A stretch of DNA of 64,000 nucleotides, from the NCBI RefSeq assembly GCF_047601505.1, contig NZ_JASGJD010000001.1, forward strand, positions 2,852,001-2,916,000. The letters are read 5' to 3'. Each line of letters begins with the position of its first letter. Position 1 is the stretch's first letter. Source of the stretch: Cloacibacterium sp047601505 (GTDB taxonomy: Bacteria; Bacteroidota; Bacteroidia; Flavobacteriales; Weeksellaceae). Position numbers and translations under genes: made by a program. The notes beneath the pieces are model-generated. The model made no database searches. It saw only the letters and a program-made list of their open reading frames with translations, and was not told the DNA's origin. This document shows, piece after piece, positions 1 through 7,197 of this stretch.

Positions 1-375
1 CCTCAACAATACTTCTTTTTGATTTTCAATCTTGCATTCTACAGTCTGTTTCCACAATTGTTTTTTTAGAGGCTCGCTGGCTTCCAATTGATCTTTTACC
101 CTATCCGAATGCTCTGTATGACCATACAAAGGCAACATAATACCATGTGGAAGATGATGTGCATCACAACTTACCACCACTACATTGTTTCCCATCATCT
201 TTTGAATGAGTTGATGAGAAAGGGTAATCTGAAAATGATCCAACATCAACAATCCTAAATCTTCTACAGGAATACTTCCTTTTTCTGCCTTGGTCTCGGG
301 GCAAAGTATTTTCATCTGCTCATCTTTAAGTTTGAGATAAGCAGGATTGCCAATGTAGATGGAGCGGGTGATCAT
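1..375 (-). CDS. cas1: CRISPR-associated endonuclease Cas1, N-terminal part (cut by window edge)
   Basis: Cas1 is the integrase subunit that, with Cas2, inserts new spacers into the CRISPR array. The minus strand reads 125 open codons from ATG at 375 to the window edge. The protein begins MITRSIYIGNPAYLKLK and continues with PVEDLGLLMLDH, VVVVSCDAHHLPHG and LPLYGHTEHSDR, which match the N-terminal beta domain of type II Cas1. The catalytic C-terminal helical domain lies outside the window. The gene starts 7 bases after the cas9 stop on the same strand, so the two are almost certainly co-transcribed. cas2 and the repeat array would be expected further left. Confidence 0.93.
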   Translation of the reverse strand, partial: MITRSIYIGNPAYLKLKDEQMKILCPETKAEKGSIPVEDLGLLMLDHFQITLSHQLIQKMMGNNVVVVSCDAHHLPHGIMLPLYGHTEHSDRVKDQLEASEPLKKQLWKQTVECKIENQKEVLLR

Positions 376-382
376 AAGAACT

Positions 383-3300
383 TCATGCTTTTGAAATGTT
401 ACCTAGACGGTCAATTTTCAGCCTAACAAAAGTATCTTTTATTGACCTCTTTTCATAGGAAGCTGTTTTAGAATCAAAAGATCCTGATAGTTTTTGTTTT
501 TTTTCGTTCCAACTTAAATCCATTTCCTTTGGAAATATATGTTTAGCAAAAGAATTTTGGCTGAAGTATGCTGTTACTCCCGAAAAATCATTTGTATTGA
601 ACAATCTTTTAATCTGATTAGTATTTAAATTATTAAAATCTATTACCAATGAATTTTCAATTTCATCAATAGTTGGTATATATATTAAATCAAGAGGTGT
701 TAAAGTTTCTTTTAATACAAAACCGTCAGAGTTTCTTTCCGGCACTGCAGATAATCCTTGTTTTAATCTTTCAATCACAATGTCTAATTGAATAGTTTCA
801 TACACCTTCTTTTTATTTTCATCTTCATAAATAGCAAAGTATAAATTTGGAGCTCCTTGTACATACTTTTTAACTCGATTTCCTTTCTGACCTAAAACAA
901 ATCTACCTTTTCCTTTCTCATAAATTCTAACTTTACTTATTGGATGATGATATTTTCCATCATTATATTGATTGATATTATTATTTAAATCATCTATCCC
1001 CTCTGGAGAAAATGCAACTTCTGAATTATTATCCTTAGATTCAAGATACTTAAAAAGAATTTTTTGAATTCCAGTATCCGTTATCTTACCAATTTTTTCA
1101 GATGTAAAACTTGTATCCAAAAACTTTCTCGTTGCTGTCGTTATTTCATTTTTCCCAAGTTTAACCCAAGGTAAATCAACTTTTCCAGAAACTGTTTCTT
1201 CGTGCAGAGACTTTCTTATCGCCCAATTTATGCCTGTTTGCGCTACTCTTTCTTTAGTTTTCGCACCATCCTTTTCAACATATTTCTCAAAGTAATTTGT
1301 AGCCTTATTAATAACACGTAAGTTCTGTTTAAAGCTAACCACAATATTTTCTAAACTATTTTTAGCATCAACTGTAAAGTTTGCCCATGGTTTATTGAAA
1401 CTCCATTTATAGTTTTCTTTCGAGTCATCATTATATTTTTTATAGCATAAATTAGCTCTTAAATCATATCTAAGTGTTTGTTTTTCATCTTTTGACTTGC
1501 CTTTTCTTAAAGCATATTCATTATTCATATAGTTAACATGCTCTTTTGTCGCACAGGCAATCACCAAAGCATCCATAGCGTGGTGGCGATGGTCTATTCT
1601 TTTCTTAGAAAAACCTTTAGATAATTCGATTGGAACAGTTGGTAAAAACTTTTGATGATTTTCATTCCAAGCGGTGAAATCTGTTGAGTTTGTTAATTGA
1701 TTCATTCTCTCAAAACGAGGCAGAATCAAATCATTCCAAACATCATTCAAGCCCCAATCTTGCTTCAAAACAGTAGTAATCTTGCCATTTCCTGGTACAA
1801 TATTTTTAGAATTTACCCCCTCATCTGTACCGTCTTCAACACGCACAATATTAGAAAGCACTCCAGAGATATACTTACTGATATATCTAGTATCATTCAT
1901 CTGGCGCTCAATCATTTTCTCAGGTATTTCTTCTAACAGCAATTTTGCCTTTTTACTTCTGTTTTTAGCATAATGCTTTTTTACAAACTCTTCATATTCA
2001 TCAGCTTCAAAGATTTTAACTGTTTTTCCAAAACCACAATCTACAATCGTTCCGTGGAACTGCTTGACAAACGCCAATCCTATATAATTGTCTTTTAATT
2101 TATTGACAGCGGATTCGCAAATAATCTTATTACTAAAACTATCATCAAAATATCGGCTTTGTGGAATAATATGCTCTATTTCATATTCTGGAGTAAACAA
2201 TTTATTTAAAGGAATAATTTGTCCTGTATAAGGCGATTTGTAGCCTTGCTCCAACCAAAGTTTGTATCTTTTCAAGTCTGTAGAACTCGGCTGAGCCGTT
2301 TTACTGATTTTCAGAATATCATCATTAATTTCAATGTCAGAATTTAACACTCCATCTTCATAGATTTTCAAAATCTCCTGTTGCATTGGTGAGTAGGGGC
2401 GCACATTTTCAACATTAGCATCATTCATCATTTCGGCTAATAAAGCTTTGATACGCAGATTGGTATTTTCGTTATCTGTAACTTGATTGGTAATTTTTTT
2501 ACGGTCTTCTGCAGTATTTTTCATTTCTCTACCCAACTCAATATGAATTTCACTAAAGAAATCTTTTGCCCCTTTCCCGTATTGCACCCAAATATCTTTT
2601 ACCACACGCAAGGTTTCCGTGATAACTTGCTCTACAATCGGGTTGCGTAGCGAATGTTGTTTAAACTCTTTCAAAAACAATTCTAAATCATCTGCCGAAT
2701 TCCATTTACCAATGATCGAAGCTTCAGAATGTCTTCCATAGACAATATATTGAGCCAACCACAATTGCAAACCTTGAAAATGACTTTCAGTCGTCAGATT
2801 AATTGCTTTTTCTCTTACCTTATCTTTGATGTTTTCATCATATTCTCCGGTAATGATTTTATCAACCCTTGCTTTTGAATGTTCATCAATATTGTCATAG
2901 CTCCAATATTTTCCTACTCGCATCAAAGGCAAAAGTTTCTTAATCGCTTTCTCCGAAAAAGAACCATATTCATTTTTAAATGGTGGAAATTTTTTGAAAG
3001 CTTCGAAGAAAGAGATTTCATCCAAATTATTTTTTCTAGCAAATGACTTTAAAGCTTTTTCGTATTCAATTTTATCATTGACCGAATAGATGATATGCCA
3101 AATCTGCTGCTCTATTTCTCTTGTAAAAAAATCATCTGCAATATTATCTACTTTACTTAGCCTTGTAGAAATCATTGTTTTGGTTTCGTTACAAGGATAT
3201 TTTTTGTCCTCTACAAAGTTCCATCTATACTTTTCTATCTCAGCCGTTAATAATTTTCCTTTAAAGTCTTTTTGTTCTAAAAGGAATTTCAGCAATGCCT

Positions 3301-4759
3301 TTTGTTCAATTTCTTTTCGCTCATCTAAAAACTTAAATAGATTTTCTAAATCCTCATAAGAATTAAGAAACTCTTTTGTAACGTTAGAATCATCATCTTT
3401 TCTGTAAATATTAAGATTATATATCCATTGCCAGATACGAAATTCTTGATAATATGGATTTGACTTCGGAATCGCTTTTAGATATTGTGTATGTTCAACT
3501 CCATCTTTATCTACATATTTTTTAAACTCCAATGTACAATTGGAGATAGACGATTTTTGACTTCTCAAAGGTCTTTGGTAAAAGATAATATCTTCCAGAA
3601 ACAGATGTACAAAATCCTTTTTGCTTAATGTCAGTTGATGAGCTTCGTTATTTTTATACAATTCACGCACACAATCATTGTACAAATCATCGCTTTGTAA
3701 CTCAGAATGAAATGCTGCCTGCTTCTCCAAAATTTGTTTCAGCTCTGCTTTATAGAATTTTCTTTCAATCGTTCTTACTAATTTACCTTTGATTTTCTGT
3801 TTAGGATTCTGTAGCAAAGTATCGTAAATATAAGTTCCTACGGTTTTATGAGAATTATCGATTTCTTGTTCTGTTTTCTTTTTTACAAGAGTCCAATCTG
3901 TTTCAGCAGGTGCACGGAAACTTCTTTTTTCACTTCCGTCTTTGTCTTTTTTTATACTACCATCATCATTCAAATCTGTGGTTACAATAAAATCTCTGGT
4001 TTTATCTTTCCAATCAAACAAAGGCGTTTTGCTTGCTCTGCGATAAATCCATCCGTTTTCTAAAGTAAGAGAATACCAAATGTCAGATTTCCCTCTTTGT
4101 GGTTCATCTGCTGTAACCTCTACAATTCTCAAAGAGTAGAATTCAACTAATTTATTAGGGTTTTCTTCCTCCTCTTCGCCTCGCAGCTGATAATACCCAC
4201 GCTTCTGATTAAAATTTAAAATAAGCCAAGCCAACTCCTCTTTTTCTATTTTTTGAGATAGAGCTTTTTTACGCAGATAATAAATTGTCCAATCATAAGG
4301 AACTAATTTATCTTCGTCTTTTTCATTTTTTAAAATTTGAGGTTGATATGTTTTAAAGTCAGAAAGCATCTCTTCAAAAGAGTTTTTAAAGACAAAACCA
4401 TCAGTATTATAAGCTATTTTAGGTTCATTGTCAGATTTGAATTTCCCAAAACGTTTATCAAAATCAATCTCATTGGCAAAGTGTTCTGGTAAAAACTTAA
4501 TAATATTTAAAACTCTATGTAATCGCTCACGACGTAGCAAATATCTTTCTCGAAGGCGACGAACACCTCTGTATTTTGTTCTATCTGCTGTTTTTGAAAT
4601 TGATGCTCCTTCAGCAAATTTGCCTTTCTCTCCTTCATCCATCGGGATAATTCTGCTTCCCATTCCGAGAATCTTTCCTTCCTTGCTTGCAAAGTCTTGA
4701 TTAATCAACGCCCATCCTATAGAATTTGTTCCGAGATCTAGTCCTAAAATTGTTTTCAT
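383..4759 (-). CDS. cas9: Type II-C CRISPR RNA-guided endonuclease Cas9
   Basis: Cas9 is a crRNA:tracrRNA-guided DNA endonuclease. At 1458 residues it is large but usual for flavobacterial II-C enzymes. RuvC-I is at the N-terminus (GLDLGTNSIGWAL, catalytic Asp8), followed by an arginine-rich bridge helix at about residues 60-83 (RTKYRGVRRLRERYLLRRER). RuvC-II is EIHIELGREM with Glu741, HNH is YEIEHIIPQS with His863, and RuvC-III is DHRHHAMDALVIA with His1060 and Asp1063. All nuclease residues are present, so it should be active. The rest of the C-terminus would be the WED/PAM-interacting region, where the sequence does not tell the PAM. cas1 follows by 7 bases and a divergent tracrRNA lies upstream. 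No cas4 or csn2 is seen in the window, consistent with II-C. Confidence 0.97.
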   Translation of the reverse strand: MKTILGLDLGTNSIGWALINQDFASKEGKILGMGSRIIPMDEGEKGKFAEGASISKTADRTKYRGVRRLRERYLLRRERLHRVLNIIKFLPEHFANEIDFDKRFGKFKSDNEPKIAYNTDGFVFKNSFEEMLSDFKTYQPQILKNEKDEDKLVPYDWTIYYLRKKALSQKIEKEELAWLILNFNQKRGYYQLRGEEEEENPNKLVEFYSLRIVEVTADEPQRGKSDIWYSLTLENGWIYRRASKTPLFDWKDKTRDFIVTTDLNDDGSIKKDKDGSEKRSFRAPAETDWTLVKKKTEQEIDNSHKTVGTYIYDTLLQNPKQKIKGKLVRTIERKFYKAELKQILEKQAAFHSELQSDDLYNDCVRELYKNNEAHQLTLSKKDFVHLFLEDIIFYQRPLRSQKSSISNCTLEFKKYVDKDGVEHTQYLKAIPKSNPYYQEFRIWQWIYNLNIYRKDDDSNVTKEFLNSYEDLENLFKFLDERKEIEQKALLKFLLEQKDFKGKLLTAEIEKYRWNFVEDKKYPCNETKTMISTRLSKVDNIADDFFTREIEQQIWHIIYSVNDKIEYEKALKSFARKNNLDEISFFEAFKKFPPFKNEYGSFSEKAIKKLLPLMRVGKYWSYDNIDEHSKARVDKIITGEYDENIKDKVREKAINLTTESHFQGLQLWLAQYIVYGRHSEASIIGKWNSADDLELFLKEFKQHSLRNPIVEQVITETLRVVKDIWVQYGKGAKDFFSEIHIELGREMKNTAEDRKKITNQVTDNENTNLRIKALLAEMMNDANVENVRPYSPMQQEILKIYEDGVLNSDIEINDDILKISKTAQPSSTDLKRYKLWLEQGYKSPYTGQIIPLNKLFTPEYEIEHIIPQSRYFDDSFSNKIICESAVNKLKDNYIGLAFVKQFHGTIVDCGFGKTVKIFEADEYEEFVKKHYAKNRSKKAKLLLEEIPEKMIERQMNDTRYISKYISGVLSNIVRVEDGTDEGVNSKNIVPGNGKITTVLKQDWGLNDVWNDLILPRFERMNQLTNSTDFTAWNENHQKFLPTVPIELSKGFSKKRIDHRHHAMDALVIACATKEHVNYMNNEYALRKGKSKDEKQTLRYDLRANLCYKKYNDDSKENYKWSFNKPWANFTVDAKNSLENIVVSFKQNLRVINKATNYFEKYVEKDGAKTKERVAQTGINWAIRKSLHEETVSGKVDLPWVKLGKNEITTATRKFLDTSFTSEKIGKITDTGIQKILFKYLESKDNNSEVAFSPEGIDDLNNNINQYNDGKYHHPISKVRIYEKGKGRFVLGQKGNRVKKYVQGAPNLYFAIYEDENKKKVYETIQLDIVIERLKQGLSAVPERNSDGFVLKETLTPLDLIYIPTIDEIENSLVIDFNNLNTNQIKRLFNTNDFSGVTAYFSQNSFAKHIFPKEMDLSWNEKKQKLSGSFDSKTASYEKRSIKDTFVRLKIDRLGNISKA

Positions 4760-4811
4760 AAATACCAGTTTTTAAATAATTTATAAATTTAAAAAGAATA
4801 TTTTTAAGAAA

Positions 4812-4835
4812 AATACGGAAAACCGTAAACGTATT
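4812..4835. promoter_or_regulatory. Nested palindrome between cas9 and tracrRNA
   Basis: Outer arms AATACG (4812-4817) and CGTATT (4830-4835) enclose inner arms ACGG and CCGT around AAAA. The palindrome sits about 20 bases before the tracrRNA -7 box, where a -33 element would be, and about 55 bases upstream of cas9. It could be a regulator site; this is inference from position and symmetry only. Confidence 0.4.
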
Positions 4836-4849
4836 ATTTTTTTTATTTC

Positions 4850-4857
4850 TACCTTTG
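4850..4857 (+). promoter_or_regulatory. tracrRNA promoter -7 box
   Basis: TACCTTTG is a perfect match to the Bacteroidota -7 consensus TAnnTTTG. It places the start of transcription at about 4861-4863, at the first base of the anti-repeat. No clear TTG -33 element is seen. Confidence 0.7.
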
Positions 4858-4861
4858 AAAT

Positions 4862-5029
4862 CGAAAGCAATTCACAATAAGGATTATTCCGTTGTGAAAA
4901 CATTTGGGTCGCCTCTTGTCCATAATCAGGAGGTTTTTTTATGTCCAAATGTTTCACGAGTTCCTTTTAAAAAAAATATAAAAAACATACGAGCTAAAAC
5001 ATTCAAGGTGGGGCAACTCGCCTTTTTTT
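4862..5029 (+). ncRNA. tracrRNA of the type II-C CRISPR system (probable short form ends about 4938)
   Basis: The tracrRNA pairs with crRNA repeats and is bound by Cas9. The anti-repeat GAAAGCAATTCACAAT (4863-4878) would pair with a repeat beginning ATTGTGAATTGCTTTC, the usual flavobacterial II-C form. A hairpin follows, with TTCACAA (4871-4877) opposite TTGTGAA (4892-4898) and an inner GGA/TCC stem. After the conserved AAAACATT the RNA meets a first terminator (4912-4940). A second AAAACATT at 4997-5004 is followed by a second terminator (5005-5030) that resembles the usual tail of this RNA family. The sequence therefore allows forms of about 77 and about 167 nt. The strand is opposite to cas9. 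Confidence 0.85.
4912..4940 (+). terminator. First tracrRNA terminator
   Basis: The stem CCTCTTG/CAGGAGG (one G-U pair, 8-base loop) is followed by seven T. It lies inside a larger inverted repeat with arms 4895-4907 and 4945-4957. Confidence 0.7.
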
Positions 5030-5030
5030 T
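5005..5030 (+). terminator. Second tracrRNA terminator
   Basis: The stem AAGGTG/CGCCTT with loop GGGCAACT runs straight into eight T. The sequence resembles the GGGG-ACTCGCC tail recalled for related flavobacterial tracrRNAs. Confidence 0.7.
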
Positions 5031-5100
5031 ATACCTATACATCCTGTTGAACGTTTTACAAGCTCTTTAAAAAAATAAATACAAACCACTTGAATTTAAG

Positions 5101-5132
5101 AATTTGGTTTGCCTCTTGTCCATAATTAAGAG
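5101..5132. repeat. Imperfect direct copy of the tracrRNA terminator region
   Basis: The block 5101-5132 repeats 4901-4932 exactly 200 bases away, with about 26 of 32 positions identical, including an uninterrupted GCCTCTTGTCCATAAT. The copy lacks the anti-repeat and the T-run. A 7-bp inverted repeat CAAACCA/TGGTTTG (5082-5088 and 5105-5111) overlaps it. It looks like a decayed partial duplication. Confidence 0.6.
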
Positions 5133-5177
5133 TATTTTGCATGTTCTGTTATTTCACAATATCCATTAAAAACAGAC

Positions 5178-5422
5178 ACGGTGGTTTCGGCTCCGCTCAA
5201 CCACCGTTTTAATGCTATATCTAAACAAAACTTTAACTTCGGTAACTGAGAACAGATGCGGTGACTGAAAACAAACAGGTGGTTTCGGCTCCACTCAACC
5301 ACCGTTTTAATACTGTATCTAAACAAAACTTTAACTTCGGTAACTGAAAACAGACACGGCGACTGAAAACAGATGCGGTGGCTGAGAACAGACACGGTGG
5401 TTGAGCGGAGCCGAAACCACCG
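5178..5422. repeat. REP-like palindrome cluster, two direct copies and one inverted copy
   Basis: A palindromic core of the type GGTGGTTTCGGCTCCGCT...CCACCG occurs at about 5180 and 5279 in one orientation and at about 5395-5422 in the other. The two direct copies lie in tandem units of about 100 bp that share TTTAACTTCGGTAACTGA. The same family recurs at 8678-8838 and 9191-9234, and weakly near 30187. Open frames across it are repeat artefacts. No gene is seen in 5031-5460. Confidence 0.75.
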
Positions 5423-5432
5423 CTACTCCTAA

Positions 5433-5466
5433 AATAAAAATCCACTCTTTCGAGTGGACCTTTTTA
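5433..5466 (-). terminator. Terminator of the DUF6266 gene
   Basis: The 7-bp stem TCCACTC/GAGTGGA (5441-5447 and 5452-5458) has a 4-base loop and is followed on the minus strand by a T-rich run. It lies directly after the stop codon of the DUF6266 gene. Confidence 0.8.
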
Positions 5467-6105
5467 GAGAAGTGCAATTGCCCCCAGATAGACACTGTTA
5501 CAGGCTTGGGTTTGCAATTCGTTGTTGAGATAAGCATACACCTGCGTCTCCATCCCTGCATAGGCACTAGGCAAGGTAACGCTTACGGTGGCTTCACTTC
5601 TTGCTGCTATTTCTTCGAACATTTCAAAAGTCCCTGTTTCCTCAAAATAGCATACTACACTCACTTTGTCGGTAGCCAAAGCATTGCCTTGTATGGCGTT
5701 ATTCTGCCATGTAAATTTCAGTTTAGCACCTGCCTCAGCTACTGCTTCCAGCACCTGAAAACCCGTCAAGTCGCCTTTGGTAATCAGCACTTTATTATAC
5801 ACCACCACAGGAAGGTCATCTTCTATCTCTACCGCATTATTGATGAAATAAGAAGTAGCCAAATTCACTCTAGACTTTACGCCAACATCAGCTCCAAAAA
5901 ACCGACTTTGAATATTGCGCAACGGAGTTAAAAAAGCAATTGCTGTTTTAAACTTCAATTGCTGCACCACTTGTTTATCAGTCTTCGGTCTGGAAGACGA
6001 TTTGGGTGTACTGCGGATAATGTCTTTACCACGCCAATTGGCACCTACTACAGGGCCTACTTTTCCCGAAAATCCACCTAGGATTCCTTTTTTAATTTCT
6101 GCCAT
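5464..6105 (-). CDS. DUF6266 family protein
   Basis: The N-terminus MAEIKKGILGGFSGKVGPVV, followed by GANWRGKDIIRS and SSRPKTDKQ, is the signature of DUF6266, a Bacteroidota family of unknown function. I chose ATG at 6105 (213 aa) because the family begins there; an upstream start would add 14 residues rich in K and Y unlike the family. No signal peptide is seen. The C-terminal half is beta-rich by composition. A terminator follows the stop, and an array of 10-bp repeats lies 75-165 bases upstream. The setting, with Cas9, REP copies and a small HTH gene, looks accessory. No function can be assigned. Confidence 0.85.
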   Translation of the reverse strand: MAEIKKGILGGFSGKVGPVVGANWRGKDIIRSTPKSSSRPKTDKQVVQQLKFKTAIAFLTPLRNIQSRFFGADVGVKSRVNLATSYFINNAVEIEDDLPVVVYNKVLITKGDLTGFQVLEAVAEAGAKLKFTWQNNAIQGNALATDKVSVVCYFEETGTFEMFEEIAARSEATVSVTLPSAYAGMETQVYAYLNNELQTQACNSVYLGAIALL

Positions 6106-6178
6106 ACTATATTTTTTTTTTAGAATGATTACCCAAAGATATAACACAACTGAATACCAAACACTTACCCTGCGTTAT

Positions 6179-6270
6179 TTGACCAGTTTTGACCAGATTT
6201 GTCCACCTTTGACTACGCTTGTCCACTTTTGTCCATGTTTGTCCATGTTTGTCCAGATTTGACCACCTTA
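6179..6270. repeat. Array of about nine 10-bp repeats
   Basis: Units of the form TTTGtCCAnn follow each other at a strict 10-base period, with some units GACCA or GACTA instead of GTCCA. The array lies upstream of the minus-strand DUF6266 gene (start 6105). A 10-base period keeps each unit on the same DNA face. Just beyond it (6272-6320), TTCGG recurs several times in a looser pattern. Confidence 0.75.
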
Positions 6271-6361
6271 TTTCGACTTTTCTTCGGATGTTGTTCGATA
6301 ATCCTTCGGGTGCTCTTCGGATAAAAGGGTGCTTTTCCGAAGAAGACCAAAAGAAAAGTGG

Positions 6362-6500
6362 GAGGATGAGCGAATGGAGAATGATGAATGAGTGAATGGT
6401 GAATGAGTGAATGGTGAATAGGTGAAATGTGAATGTTGAATGGTGAATGGTGAATGAGTGAATGAGTGAATGGTGAATAGGTGAAATGTGAATGGAGATA
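6362..6500. repeat. Minisatellite of 7- to 8-base GTGAATG units
   Basis: About 17 units of GTGAATG, GTGAATGA or GTGAATAG run together. One block, GTGAATGGTGAATAGGTGAA followed by ATGTGAATG, appears twice. The open frame across it (Ser/His/Pro-rich) is a consequence of the repeat and is not called as a gene. The remainder to 6584 shows no feature. Confidence 0.75.
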
Positions 6501-6584
6501 TTGGTAACTAGGCGGTACGCTTAGAAACACAGTGAAATTACCGATGGGTAACATCGGGATTTATAAAGACCTTTACTCCAATTA

Positions 6585-6794
6585 TTACTGGTAAAGGAAA
6601 CTTCGGTCTGCTAAATTTTGAAAAAACTTAATGGGATACAGATACTTATTTCCGAATTTTACAAAAGGAACTTGTCCTGAAAGACGCAAACGCTGTAAGG
6701 TTTTATCACTAATATGAAAAAGTCTTTTCATATCTGCATTATCATAAAAAAGAGGTTCAGTTTGCTTTTTGGTTGGTTTTCGTGATTGAGACAT
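6585..6794 (-). CDS. Small helix-turn-helix DNA-binding protein (MerR/excisionase-like)
   Basis: This is a 69-residue protein with a basic N-terminus (SQSRKPTKKQTEP) and then a single HTH unit, LFYDNADMKRLFHISDKTLQ, followed by RLRLSGQVPFVKFGNKYLYP. The pattern 'HxSxxTLxRLRxxGxxPxxKxGxxxxY' is that of the short HTH/excisionase proteins of Bacteroidota, often found in mobile or prophage regions. No integrase is nearby, so it may be a remnant of an element or a solitary regulator. An 11-bp inverted repeat lies 155-200 bases upstream. The family call is good; the regulated target is unknown. Confidence 0.8.
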   Translation of the reverse strand: MSQSRKPTKKQTEPLFYDNADMKRLFHISDKTLQRLRLSGQVPFVKFGNKYLYPIKFFQNLADRSFLYQ

Positions 6795-7132
6795 ATTTAG
6801 AAACTTTTAATTATCAATAATTCAATATGGTTTTACGGTTTATAGTTATAAAAATCCGATAATCAGTTCATTGGCTTCATTAGTCATTAGTTATTGTTAC
6901 AATTATAAAAAAATAATTTTGAAAAAACAAATATCCTTTTCTTTAAACCTTATAAAACCATAAAAAGCCCTATTAATGAGGTTTTATAAAGAAATGAAAC
7001 AAGCAAAAATCATACTTTTTACTCTTTTTATATAAATAATAAATCACCAAAAAATCAACATAAATGCTATTTTTATGTATTATCTTTAAATTAATTTTTC
7101 AAAAAAAAGTAAATATTATTGAATGGAAGAAT
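6795..7132. other. Gene-free AT-rich stretch with an 11-bp inverted repeat
   Basis: No open frame or RNA is recognised. The only structure seen is CTTATAAAACC (6949-6959) opposite GGTTTTATAAG-type sequence (6980-6991) with a loop of about 20 bases. It does not have a T-run typical of a terminator and may be an operator or a remnant. Confidence 0.4.
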
Positions 7133-7168
7133 AAAAAAAATAGACTATCTCACATTTGAGACAGTCTA
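7133..7168 (-). terminator. Terminator of the NHL-repeat gene
   Basis: The stem TAGACT-TCTCA / TGAGA-AGTCTA (7141-7168) has one internal mismatch and a short loop. On the minus strand it is followed by eight T (7133-7140). Confidence 0.85.
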
Positions 7169-7197
7169 TCTTTATTTAATTAATTATTTCTAAAAGT

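Noticed and set aside
4855..5070. 71-codon open frame over the tracrRNA
   Set aside because: It runs through the anti-repeat and both terminators and has no coding character; the RNA explains the sequence.
5031..5460. CRISPR array next to cas9
   Set aside because: The repeats here are REP-like palindromes of about 100-base period with inverted copies, have no spacer structure, and do not match the anti-repeat of the tracrRNA. The array is more likely left of the window, after cas2.
6213..6554. 113-codon open frame rich in Ser, His and Pro
   Set aside because: It is produced by the GTGAATG minisatellite read on the minus strand and has no homologue-like features.
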